A DNA stretch of 64,000 nt, from the NCBI GenBank assembly GCA_040877545.1, contig JBBDNN010000034.1, forward strand, positions 1 through 64,000, given 5' to 3'. Both the position numbers and the translations under genes were made by a program. Every line of letters begins with the position of its first letter. The first letter of the stretch is position 1. Below, piece by piece: positions 8,369 through 17,199 of this stretch. A model generated the notes under the pieces. The model was given only the letters and a program-made list of their open reading frames with translations. It did no database searches and was not told where the DNA came from. Source of the stretch: Gracilimonas sp040877545. Lineage in GTDB: Bacteria > Bacteroidota > Rhodothermia > Balneolales > Balneolaceae.

Positions 8369-11300
8369 ATGGCTGCAAATAAAGAAGATGCAAAAACACA
8401 TTTATTTCCTGTAGTTGGTATCGGGGCTTCTGCCGGTGGATTAAAGGCTATTCAGGGATTTTTTGAACAAATGCCGGATAACAGCGGTATGGCATTTATT
8501 GTTATTATTCATCTTGCCCCGGATAAAACCAGCGCTATGGATAAACTCCTGCAAAAGTGTACATCCATGAATGTAGTGCAGGTAACCGGTGAAATTGAGA
8601 TCGAGCCAGATCATGTGTATGTAATCAGCCCAAACCACGACCTTTCTCTTTCGGATAATGTACTTACCGCAACAGAAAAAGGAGAAAAAAGGGAGGGCAG
8701 GCCTGCTACCATAGATTTATTTTTCCGCTCCCTTGGGAAAGCACGGGAGAAGAAAGCGATAGGAGTTATACTTTCAGGTACCGGTGCCGATGGTACTGTG
8801 GGGCTGCGGGGCATTAAAGAACATGGTGGAATATCTATGGCTCAATCTCCTAAGGAAGCCGAATATGAGGGAATGCCCAAGCATGCTATTGAAACCGATT
8901 TGGTTGACTTTGTGCTTCCGGTAAAAAAACTGGTAGATAAAATTCTAGACTATAAAGAGGTACTTGCCAAAGTACAGCTATCGCTGGATGAAAAGGATTT
9001 AAGCCAAAGTGAAAAAAAAGCTCTTCAGGCTATTTTTGAATTGGTTTCGAAGGAAGTGGGGCGTGATTTCAGCAGCTATAAACAATCCTCAATTTTGCGG
9101 CGAATTGAACGCCAAATGCATATTACCAAGTCATTCAGCCTGCAGGATTATGAGGAGTTCCTGAAGAAAAATCCTATTAAAGTTAAAGATCTTTTTAAAG
9201 ACCTTTTGATCAGCGTTACCGGTTTTTTCCGTGACCCGGAAGCCTTTAAAGTACTTCAGGAAAAAATAATCCCTCAAATTTTTGAGGGAAAGGAAAAAGG
9301 GAATGAAATCAGGGTGTGGTGTATCGGGTGTGCAACAGGTGAGGAGGCTTATTCACTTGCCGTACTCTTACATGAATATGCCACCAACCTGGAAAATCCT
9401 CCTGATTTCCAGGTATTTGCCACGGATATTGATGAAGAAGCCATTATTAAAGCCCGAAAAGGAAAGTTCCCCTTAACTATTCATTCGGAGATGTCTGAGG
9501 AAAGGCTGAATCGTTTTTTCGAGAAAAAGGCCAATCAATACATCATAAAAAAAGAAATCCGGGAACGGGTACTTTTTGCCGTTCACGACCTTTTAAGTGA
9601 TTTTCCCTTTTCCAAACTAGATTTAATCTCCTGCCGGAATTTATTGATTTATTTCAGCAAAGACCTGCAAAAGAAGGTTTTTAATTTGCTGCATTACGCT
9701 CTGCGCCAGGATGCTTATTTGTTTTTAGGCCGATCTGACTCTGCACAACAAGTTTCAGATCTTTTCGAGCTGGTTCATAAAAAGCAGAGTATTTTTAAAA
9801 CAATAAACAGCACCAAATCTCATCGTGCACTTTCCCACATCACCTTTACCAAAATGAAGGGGCATCCAAAAAAAGATTTAGAAGAACAAGACACCTCAAT
9901 GAAAGTAAATAATATTGAAGATTTACATTATAAGCTGCTTGGCCAGCAACATGCTCCGCCCAGCATTATTATAAATGAAAAGTGGGAAGTTCTTCATGCT
10001 TCAGAAGGCATAGAAAATTACCTGAGATACACCCATGGTGAACCCAGCCGCAATTTAATTGAAATGGTATATCCTGCTATAAGCCGGCCTCTCTGGAATC
10101 TTTTATCTCAGTTTAGCCGCAATAATGAAAATCTCTCGCTGGCAAAACAGTTGAATTTCAAACAGGACGGCGAGCAAAAAACGCTTCGGCTGGTTACTCA
10201 GTCTATACAGCTGCTGGGGGTCAATTCTGATTTGATACAAGTGGTTTTCTACTCCATGGGAAAAAACAGTGAACCGGTTGTATCAACCACTAAGGTGGAT
10301 TCTACAGATGTTTCGGAAGAAAATGAAGAGTTTATTGAGCAACTGGAATTAGAGCTTAAATCTGCCAAAGAACAACTTCATATTACCACGGAAGAGTATG
10401 AGACATCGAACGAAGAGCTAAAAGCTTCTAATGAAGAGCTGCAATCAATGAATGAAGAATTGCAGTTAACAACTGAGGAACTTTCTACCAGCAAGGAGGA
10501 ACTTCAGGAAGTGAATAAAAAACTTGAAGAACAAATACAGAAAGTACGCAGAGCCAATAATGATCTCAACAACCTGATGGAGGCAACAGAAATTGCCACT
10601 ATTTTTGTTGATCGTGATATTAATATCCAGCGTTATACTTCCAATGCCACAGAATTGTTTAACATTATACCGACTGACCGCGGCAGACCTTTATCTCATA
10701 TTACCGGCAAAATTAACTATCACTCCCTTGAAGAAGACGCCCGGCGCGTACTGCGCAATATTCAACTTCAAAAAACCATGGTTACTGATAAGGAGGGGAA
10801 CTGGTATGTAATGCGTCTGCGGCCTTACCGTACCGGCGAGGATAAAATTGAAGGAGTGGTTTTTACTTTTGTGGATGTGACCGAGTTGCAGCAAGCCACC
10901 GACAAACTGCAAATGCACGCTCGCCAGCAGGAAGCTATTGCTAAACTTAGTTTTCTTGCCCTTGAGGAAAATACCCTGCAGCCTGTACTGGATGAAGCAG
11001 TAACCATTATTGCGGAAATTTTGGACGTGGATTTTTCTACGCTTTACACCTTAACAGATGAAAATACATTTGTTCTTAAAGCAGCAACCGGGTGGAGAGG
11101 TCTGCACGACACCATCAGTGTTAATACCAATAAACCCACACAATTAGATTATACCCTTGATGTAGAAGATATTGTGGTGACAGAGAATTATAAATCGGAA
11201 AAACGATTTAAGAAACCACCCCTGCTTGATGACAGCAATGAAATTGTGAGCAGTATAAGTGTGGCCGTGAAGGGTGTGCAAGATGAAATGTTTGGAGTGA

Positions 11301-12190
11301 TAGCTGCTTTTTCTAAGGGGGAAAAAGTAGTCAAGGAGCAGCATCAACATTTTATGCAGGTGGTTGCTAACCTGTTGGGAGATTTCATAAAACGTATACG
11401 GGCAGAACATAAACTGCAAAAGATAAATGAAGAACTGGAACAACGTATAAAAGCACGCACAAAGCAGCTTGAGGAGATAAATACAAAACTTCAGGAGAAA
11501 ATAAAGGAACGTAACAAACTGCAAAATTTCATCCTCGAGATGAGCGAAAACGAACGCTGGGAAATAGGGGAATTTCTACATAACGAACTTGGCCAGCCAC
11601 TCATTGCAATTGAGATGTTTATACAATCTTTACATGCCGAACTGGAGGATACAAAGCTGAAAAAGGAACTGGCGGAAGTGCAGAAAAAGGTGCAAAAGGT
11701 AAATAGAAGCGTATATAAACTATCTTATCAGGCTGCCCCTATTGATGTGGAAGAAGGAGAGGTGGGTTATGCTTTTGAAGATGTAGCGCAGAATGCTGAA
11801 AAAATATATGACTGCCTCAGCACTTTTAAGATGAAAGTATCTGAAGAATCTATAAAGAATATTTTTGTTGCCACACAATTCCAGCGAATTGCACAGGAAG
11901 CCGTTAAAAATGCATGCGTTCATGCCAAAGCTGACAATGTAACCATTTCATTGTTTGAAGAAGATAGCCGACTATACCTAACCATTGAAGACAATGGCAC
12001 CAGTTTTGAAGAGTTAAAGAAAAAAAGTGATGTGGACATTAAACTAATGGAGTTCAGAATTGAAGCTATTGACGGCACACTTGAAGTTAAAAAAGCGCCA
12101 ACAAAAGGTGGAACCCTGGTGAAATGCTCCGTTTCCATGGAAAAAGCAAAACAGGAAAAAAGCTTTAAAGAAGGCAGAGTTAAAATTTAG
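8369..12190 (+). CDS. CheB-CheR-PAS-GAF-histidine kinase fusion
   Basis: This 1273-residue protein carries five signalling modules in order. CheB-type methylesterase at about 10-195 has catalytic Ser21 (GASAGG), His48 and Asp141 (TGAD). CheR-type methyltransferase at about 215-475 has the SAM motif CIGCATGEEAYS and the SCRNLLIYF motif. A PAS-like region (about 525-635) is followed by a coiled coil of EELxxxNEEL heptads (655-730), a second PAS (735-845), a GAF domain (860-1010) and another coiled coil. The kinase core has phospho-acceptor candidate His1071 in FLHNELGQ and an HATPase domain with EAVKNACVHA and IEDNG. No transmembrane segment, CheB receiver or C-terminal receiver is present. Such fusions occur outside classical chemotaxis operons and no che or MCP gene is nearby, so the targets and the response regulator are unknown. 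Confidence 0.9.
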   Translation: MAANKEDAKTHLFPVVGIGASAGGLKAIQGFFEQMPDNSGMAFIVIIHLAPDKTSAMDKLLQKCTSMNVVQVTGEIEIEPDHVYVISPNHDLSLSDNVLTATEKGEKREGRPATIDLFFRSLGKAREKKAIGVILSGTGADGTVGLRGIKEHGGISMAQSPKEAEYEGMPKHAIETDLVDFVLPVKKLVDKILDYKEVLAKVQLSLDEKDLSQSEKKALQAIFELVSKEVGRDFSSYKQSSILRRIERQMHITKSFSLQDYEEFLKKNPIKVKDLFKDLLISVTGFFRDPEAFKVLQEKIIPQIFEGKEKGNEIRVWCIGCATGEEAYSLAVLLHEYATNLENPPDFQVFATDIDEEAIIKARKGKFPLTIHSEMSEERLNRFFEKKANQYIIKKEIRERVLFAVHDLLSDFPFSKLDLISCRNLLIYFSKDLQKKVFNLLHYALRQDAYLFLGRSDSAQQVSDLFELVHKKQSIFKTINSTKSHRALSHITFTKMKGHPKKDLEEQDTSMKVNNIEDLHYKLLGQQHAPPSIIINEKWEVLHASEGIENYLRYTHGEPSRNLIEMVYPAISRPLWNLLSQFSRNNENLSLAKQLNFKQDGEQKTLRLVTQSIQLLGVNSDLIQVVFYSMGKNSEPVVSTTKVDSTDVSEENEEFIEQLELELKSAKEQLHITTEEYETSNEELKASNEELQSMNEELQLTTEELSTSKEELQEVNKKLEEQIQKVRRANNDLNNLMEATEIATIFVDRDINIQRYTSNATELFNIIPTDRGRPLSHITGKINYHSLEEDARRVLRNIQLQKTMVTDKEGNWYVMRLRPYRTGEDKIEGVVFTFVDVTELQQATDKLQMHARQQEAIAKLSFLALEENTLQPVLDEAVTIIAEILDVDFSTLYTLTDENTFVLKAATGWRGLHDTISVNTNKPTQLDYTLDVEDIVVTENYKSEKRFKKPPLLDDSNEIVSSISVAVKGVQDEMFGVIAAFSKGEKVVKEQHQHFMQVVANLLGDFIKRIRAEHKLQKINEELEQRIKARTKQLEEINTKLQEKIKERNKLQNFILEMSENERWEIGEFLHNELGQPLIAIEMFIQSLHAELEDTKLKKELAEVQKKVQKVNRSVYKLSYQAAPIDVEEGEVGYAFEDVAQNAEKIYDCLSTFKMKVSEESIKNIFVATQFQRIAQEAVKNACVHAKADNVTISLFEEDSRLYLTIEDNGTSFEELKKKSDVDIKLMEFRIEAIDGTLEVKKAPTKGGTLVKCSVSMEKAKQEKSFKEGRVKI

Positions 12191-12253
12191 ATAAATAAAC
12201 ATGCCCGGGAACTCTCAGCTTAAAAAAACGCAGAAATCCTGAAAACCTGATTC

Positions 12254-12293
12254 AGAATGACTTTTCATTCTTAAATCCCATCATTCTGGGATT
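12254..12293. terminator. two adjacent hairpins between convergent genes
   Basis: AGAATGA/TCATTCT (12254-12260 and 12265-12271, 4-base loop) and AATCCCA/TGGGATT (12274-12280 and 12287-12293, 6-base loop) are both perfect 7-base stems in the 101-base gap between convergent genes. Neither is followed by a strong T run, so they may be bidirectional transcript ends or stability hairpins rather than classic intrinsic terminators. Confidence 0.4.
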
Positions 12294-13302
12294 AAACTCC
12301 TCTTTTCAGAACCACAAATTTATCGATGGCTAATAATAGTGGGGAGGTCAGCATCACAATAACAATAGTAGAAGCATGGGCAATGGTAGCATAAGCCAAC
12401 CCTGTTGCTTCGGGCACACCATATAAAATAAAAAGGCTTTTGGTAATGAACAGGTGATAGGTTCCCAGTCCGCCGGGTGTGGGGATGGAAAGGCCAACCG
12501 CGCTCACCATGGTTAGTACAAGTGCCTCGGTCATTCCAAGGCTATAGATTTCGTGCATGTCAAACATCCAAAAACCCACATAAGTCATAAAAATATATAA
12601 GAACCAAATCAGTCCGGTATGGAATATAAAGAGCGGCCAGTTTTTCAGTTCTCTGATGGCAAGAATTCCATCCAGAAAAGTTTTACCCAAGCTTTTTCCT
12701 TTCATGAAGATTCCATTAACTCTCTCTGATTTTTTTGATGCTTCCTTCAGAATCCAATAAGCAATTCCGGCACCCAAAATTGCAATAACAGCATAAGTTA
12801 TAATTGTCAGGATCAGGTTGAGTTGTGTGTCGGTATCTGTGAAATCAATTCCAAAAAGGCGAGAGAGTACTTCAGGATCAGAAACCAGAAATATGCCCAC
12901 AAAAATCATCAGCAATAACATACTTAGCAAATCTATGATACGCTCCAGGACAATAGTTCCAATGAGTTTGCTGCTGCTTTCATCTACTTGCTTTGCCACA
13001 TACACCGGCCTTGTAACTTCCCCAACCCTGGGTAAAATGATATTGGTTAGATAGCCGAACATCACACCGGTATATAAGGTGAATAAAGAAGGGGTTTTCT
13101 CTTTATTGGTGAAGAGCATTTTCCAGCGGATTGCCCGAACCAAATGAGCGGCTAGTGTTGCCAGCACAAAAGGTAAAATCCAGGAATAGGACATTCCTTT
13201 CGTTGCTTCGAGTATATCAGAAAGCGCTATATCTTTAAATGCCAGCCATAAAAAAAGAATCCCAAGTGCAATACTGCCAAATACCTTAAGATAATTTTTC
13301 AT
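12292..13302 (-). CDS. flippase-like integral membrane protein (LPG-synthase transmembrane family, UPF0104/YbhN-like)
   Basis: This 336-residue protein has about seven to eight hydrophobic helices. Family signatures include the N-terminal WILPFVLATLAAHLVRAIRWKM, the NIILPRVGEVTRPVYVAK region, and the C-terminal GLSIPTPGGLGTYHLF, all typical of the transmembrane half of lysylphosphatidylglycerol synthases. The cytosolic aminoacyl-transfer domain is absent, so it is not a complete MprF. Related proteins are suggested to move lipids or sugar-lipids across the inner membrane. It starts 1 base after the lolA-like gene and ends the gcvT-comB-ftsK-lolA run. The substrate is unknown. Confidence 0.8.
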   Translation of the reverse strand: MKNYLKVFGSIALGILFLWLAFKDIALSDILEATKGMSYSWILPFVLATLAAHLVRAIRWKMLFTNKEKTPSLFTLYTGVMFGYLTNIILPRVGEVTRPVYVAKQVDESSSKLIGTIVLERIIDLLSMLLLMIFVGIFLVSDPEVLSRLFGIDFTDTDTQLNLILTIITYAVIAILGAGIAYWILKEASKKSERVNGIFMKGKSLGKTFLDGILAIRELKNWPLFIFHTGLIWFLYIFMTYVGFWMFDMHEIYSLGMTEALVLTMVSAVGLSIPTPGGLGTYHLFITKSLFILYGVPEATGLAYATIAHASTIVIVMLTSPLLLAIDKFVVLKRGV

Positions 13303-13303
13303 C

Positions 13304-13921
13304 CTAATATCTTAAATCCACAATTTCTGCATCATCGGGATAGTTTAAATTAAACAAGCCTTCTTCCATTTCTACGAATGAGCCATTTTTAAATGTGGTA
13401 ACTATCAGGTTTTCAGAGATATCGCAGGCTGTTATTTCCACCGGATTTTGTTGCGCATCCAACAGGATTTCAACCCGAAGAAAAACAGCAAAATCATCTT
13501 CTGTCTCCAAAATTACCCTGGTGCCGTTTTCAACCTGTTCTTCTGAAATGCTATAGGTTGAATCCACCCCTTTCAGCATTCTGGAAGGAGCAAAATCATC
13601 ATCTTCAGGAATATAGGTATCAATGATTACCCGGTTTCTGGAGCTGTCGTAAACCCGTGTTATCTCACCGTCCACTACTAAAAGCTGATCTTCACTTTCC
13701 AGTTTATATCCAACCTCATCAATCCAAATACTCCCGGAGCTATGCATTACTTCGCCGGTGTAGGAATCGGTGAGTTCATGTTCAAAACCGGATTCGAAAA
13801 CCAGTCCTTCTTCAAATTTTGATTTCAGTGTATCAAAATTCGGTGTCTGTGCAGCCAGGGAGAATGAAAATACCACAGTAGCCAGAACAGGTAAAAACAC
13901 CTTTATGGATTTAAAGATCAT
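13304..13921 (-). CDS. lolA: LolA-like outer-membrane lipoprotein carrier protein
   Basis: This 205-residue protein starts at the ATG at 13921, chosen because it gives a clean signal peptide (MIFKSIKVFLPVLATVVFSFSLAAQ); longer in-frame starts lie inside ftsK. The mature part has LolA traits: a GSIWI strand followed by YKLESEDQLLVVDGEITRVYD, then a strand with VEITACDISENLIVTTFKNG. LolA shuttles lipoproteins across the periplasm from the LolCDE transporter. The gene overlaps the ftsK end by 11 bases, the arrangement seen in many bacteria where lolA follows ftsK. A LolC/E-type permease is encoded separately at 45392. Confidence 0.85.
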   Translation of the reverse strand: MIFKSIKVFLPVLATVVFSFSLAAQTPNFDTLKSKFEEGLVFESGFEHELTDSYTGEVMHSSGSIWIDEVGYKLESEDQLLVVDGEITRVYDSSRNRVIIDTYIPEDDDFAPSRMLKGVDSTYSISEEQVENGTRVILETEDDFAVFLRVEILLDAQQNPVEITACDISENLIVTTFKNGSFVEMEEGLFNLNYPDDAEIVDLRY

Positions 13922-16457
13922 CGAGCGAGTCCAAAATTTCCTGCAGTTCATTATCATCTTTGATGAGCACATCACGCGCCGTACTTCCCTGATATGGCCC
14001 CACAATTCCTGCATTAAATAACTGATCTATGATTCTTCCGGCGCGATTATACCCGATTTTTAGTTTTCTCTGTAGTAATGAAACCGAACCTTGTTGATGA
14101 AGCATCACCAGCTTGGCGGCTGCTTCAAAAAATTCATCTATATCTTCCAACGGATCAGGGATCTCTCCAGTATCATCATGAATAATCGGCAGATGGAAAG
14201 GTTCTTTATAACCCGCTTGCCGGCCAATAAACGCGTTTATTTCCTCCACTTCTTCCGTGGAAACGTATGCGTTTTGAATGCGGATCATTCCCGCGCCATT
14301 GGTGAATAACATATCACCCATTCCAACCAGCTGATCGGCGCCGCCCACATCCAGAATAGTTCTGGAATCAACTTTAGAGGCTACCTGATAGGCAATCCGC
14401 GCCGGGAAATTAGCTTTGATTGTACCTGTAATTACGTTCACCGATGGCCGTTGAGTAGCAACCACAAGGTGAATTCCTATCGCCCGTGCCAACTGTGCAA
14501 GGCGTGCGATGGGCTCTTCAATTTGTTTTCCTGCGGTCATCATCAAATCAGCCAGCTCGTCAATTATTACCACAATGTATGGAAGGTGGCGGTGTCCCAG
14601 TTCTTCATCCAAATCGTCGTTTGCAAATTTTTCATTGTAGGATTTGATGTCGCGAACCATCGCCATTTTCAGCAGGTCGTAGCGTTCATCCATTTCCTTG
14701 CAAAGGCTATTTAGTGTATCCAGTGCTCTTGTTGTATCGGTGATGATTGGTTCTTCGGCATCCGGCAGCATCGCCAGAAAATGATTCTGAATATTGCGAT
14801 ACAAAGAAAGCTCGATCTTTTTAGGATCGATCATTACAAATTTCAGGTTGTCGGGATGACATTTATAGAGCAAACAGGTTATAATGGTATTAATTCCAAC
14901 TGATTTACCAGATCCTGTGGCACCTGCAATCAGCAAATGTGGCATTTTGGTGAGATCGATCATAAACACTTCATTCTCGATGGTCTTTCCAAAGGCAACC
15001 GGAAGCGTAAAGTCTGTTTCTACAAATTTTTTGGTATTGATGACCTGCTTGATGTAAACCGTTTCGCGCGTGCTATTTGGCACTTCAATACCTACGGCAG
15101 ATTTCCCGGGAATCGGGGAGAGCATTCTCAAACCTTTTGATGCCGTGGCCATTTTCAGGTCGTTGGAATAGCTTTCGATCTTACTGATTTTTACGTCGGG
15201 GGCTGGCTCCAGTTCATAAAGTGTAACGGTTGGCCCAACAATTGCATTAATGCTCACAATTTCAATTTTGTGGCGTTTCAGCTTATCAAGAATGATGCGT
15301 TTATTTTCTTTGATCTCCTCCATATCCACTTCATTACCTTCATTTGGCGGAGAATCCAGCAGGTGAATAGTTGGAAATTTGTACCTGATGACCGGGATTT
15401 CCTTGGCATGTTCCTTATTCGATTTATCCAGATCACGAGCTCCGGCTTCTTCTTCGCCTTTACCAATAAAAACGTTTACCTCAATATCATCCTCTTCTGA
15501 TCCTTCAGAATCTTCGGTGGTTTCATCTTCCTCAACTTTCGCTTTTTCTTCTTTTTGAAGAGAAGCTCTCTGACGGGTATCAATTGTGCTGATTTCAGCC
15601 TTCTCTTTTTCAGCACGTTTGCGTTCTTCTGCTTCCGATTTCTGAACAATGTCGTCGATAGAGGGTGCCGATTTTACCTCTTCATTTTTATTTCTAGCCT
15701 CCACTATTTCTCTTTTTTCAAGCTCTTTTTCTTTAGCCGCTTTCTTTTCTTCTTTTGCCAGGCGTTTAGCTGCTAACCGTTCTTCGCGTTCTTCTGCTTT
15801 TTGTTCTTTCTTGAGCTGCCGGGCTACGCGGCGGTCTTCGAGATTTTCTTGTACACTTTCTATCCACATTTTAAAATTATCCACGGTCTTTTGAAGATCA
15901 CGATCCACAAACATCAAAATGGTCACAACCAATAAAACAGATAAAATAAAGATGGAGCCAATCCCGGTAATATTTTGAAGAATGCTCGATAAAGCTATTC
16001 CTGCCTCGCCGCTCCAAATTGAATTTTCAGGAATATCAGCGTTGGTATTCAGCCAGCCTAAAAAAGTAGAGAGTAAAATCATCCCCCAAACACTTAACAC
16101 AATAGTCCATGCCAGCTCTTTAGCGTTACGATGCCGGAAAATATGCCATCCCAAATAACCTCCTGAAAACGAGAGAATAATACTCATATAGCCAAACAAG
16201 CCATGTACAAGGTAATGTGAAAGATATGCGCCGACAGGCCCCAGCCAGTTTTTCACCAACCGGGAAGAAGCATCCGGGTTAAACAAGTCCAGAAAGGAAA
16301 TACTTTTGGCATATTGATAATCCTGCGGAGTATAGGAATAGATGCTTAATCCCAGTAAAACCGCAATCGACATCACAATTATGCCGATGATTTCAACTTT
16401 CCGGGAGGAATCTAATCCGGGTGAACTTACCGATGTATTTAATTTTGTATTAGCCAT
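13911..16457 (-). CDS. ftsK: FtsK/SpoIIIE DNA translocase
   Basis: This 848-residue protein has four membrane helices in the first 185 residues and a Lys/Glu-rich linker (about 205-355). The motor has an alpha domain with PGPxVTLYELEPA-type features (408-420), a RecA-like ATPase with Walker A GATGSGKS (512-519) and Walker B IVVIIDELADLMM, and a C-terminal winged-helix gamma domain (about 785-848: SVSLLQRKLKIGYNRAGRIID). It pumps chromosome DNA through the closing septum and aids dimer resolution; the gamma domain reads polar KOPS-type sites. The start overlaps comB by 8 bases and the end overlaps lolA by 11. Size and order are normal. Confidence 0.96.
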   Translation of the reverse strand: MANTKLNTSVSSPGLDSSRKVEIIGIIVMSIAVLLGLSIYSYTPQDYQYAKSISFLDLFNPDASSRLVKNWLGPVGAYLSHYLVHGLFGYMSIILSFSGGYLGWHIFRHRNAKELAWTIVLSVWGMILLSTFLGWLNTNADIPENSIWSGEAGIALSSILQNITGIGSIFILSVLLVVTILMFVDRDLQKTVDNFKMWIESVQENLEDRRVARQLKKEQKAEEREERLAAKRLAKEEKKAAKEKELEKREIVEARNKNEEVKSAPSIDDIVQKSEAEERKRAEKEKAEISTIDTRQRASLQKEEKAKVEEDETTEDSEGSEEDDIEVNVFIGKGEEEAGARDLDKSNKEHAKEIPVIRYKFPTIHLLDSPPNEGNEVDMEEIKENKRIILDKLKRHKIEIVSINAIVGPTVTLYELEPAPDVKISKIESYSNDLKMATASKGLRMLSPIPGKSAVGIEVPNSTRETVYIKQVINTKKFVETDFTLPVAFGKTIENEVFMIDLTKMPHLLIAGATGSGKSVGINTIITCLLYKCHPDNLKFVMIDPKKIELSLYRNIQNHFLAMLPDAEEPIITDTTRALDTLNSLCKEMDERYDLLKMAMVRDIKSYNEKFANDDLDEELGHRHLPYIVVIIDELADLMMTAGKQIEEPIARLAQLARAIGIHLVVATQRPSVNVITGTIKANFPARIAYQVASKVDSRTILDVGGADQLVGMGDMLFTNGAGMIRIQNAYVSTEEVEEINAFIGRQAGYKEPFHLPIIHDDTGEIPDPLEDIDEFFEAAAKLVMLHQQGSVSLLQRKLKIGYNRAGRIIDQLFNAGIVGPYQGSTARDVLIKDDNELQEILDSLDDL

Positions 16458-17187
16458 TTAGATCTGTTAAAATACCGTCCTTCATGCCGGGCAGCACGTT
16501 AAATTCATTAACTTTACAGCAAAAAGTGATGTCATCCTGAGATACCAGCTTTATCAAGCGTTTTGCATGATCGCTCTGGCTGATAGCCCCCTCTAAATCA
16601 TCACCAAATTTTTCGAAAAGACCAAATGCTACTTTCGCCCCGTCTTTTGCACTATCCGGAAGATTGCCATCCGAAAGTGCATGTACCAAAGCTCCTGCAA
16701 ACAAAGTATCCTCGATTGAAAGCCTTCCTTGCCAGCCAGAACAAACCAGCACTACTTCATCATCATGTTCTTTTAATGCATTCAAAATACTCTGTTGATT
16801 TAAAAACGAGCCAATATACACCTGGTTTGCCAGCGCCGATTTTTTAATGGCTTTTGTTCCATTGGTAGTATTGAAAATAAGGGTTTTTCCCTCCATTACA
16901 TCCTTAGTGTATTCCGATGGAGAATTCCCAAGGTGATAGCCTTCAATTTTGGATCCATTTTTTTCTCCACACAGCAGATAATCTCTTTGATCCATAGTGG
17001 AGGCGATTTTCATAGCATCACTCATATCAGCAACCGGTATAATTTTTTTAGCTCCCCTGCTCAGCGCAGTTGTGATAGAAGAAGATGCCCGCAGCACATC
17101 AATAATAACTGCTGTTTTCCCGCGCAACTCTTCTTCCTGAAAAGCCTGAACTGAAAAGTAAACATCTAAATAACTCAAATCTGGCAT
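16450..17187 (-). CDS. comB: 2-phosphosulfolactate phosphatase
   Basis: This 245-residue protein shows ComB hallmarks: VIIDVLRASSSITTALSRGA near residue 28, CGEKNGSKIEGYHLGNSP at about 93-110, NTTNGTKAI at about 125 and VLVCSGWQGR at about 167. ComB removes phosphate from (R)-2-phospho-3-sulfolactate to give sulfolactate. It starts 12 bases after gcvT ends and overlaps ftsK by 8 bases. The preceding pathway enzyme, ComA, is encoded 24 kb away at 40683, which supports a real sulfolactate route. The end product may be cysteate for sulfonolipids, or sulfolactate itself; that part is inference. Confidence 0.92.
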   Translation of the reverse strand: MPDLSYLDVYFSVQAFQEEELRGKTAVIIDVLRASSSITTALSRGAKKIIPVADMSDAMKIASTMDQRDYLLCGEKNGSKIEGYHLGNSPSEYTKDVMEGKTLIFNTTNGTKAIKKSALANQVYIGSFLNQQSILNALKEHDDEVVLVCSGWQGRLSIEDTLFAGALVHALSDGNLPDSAKDGAKVAFGLFEKFGDDLEGAISQSDHAKRLIKLVSQDDITFCCKVNEFNVLPGMKDGILTDLNG

Positions 17188-17199
17188 TATTTCACTTCC

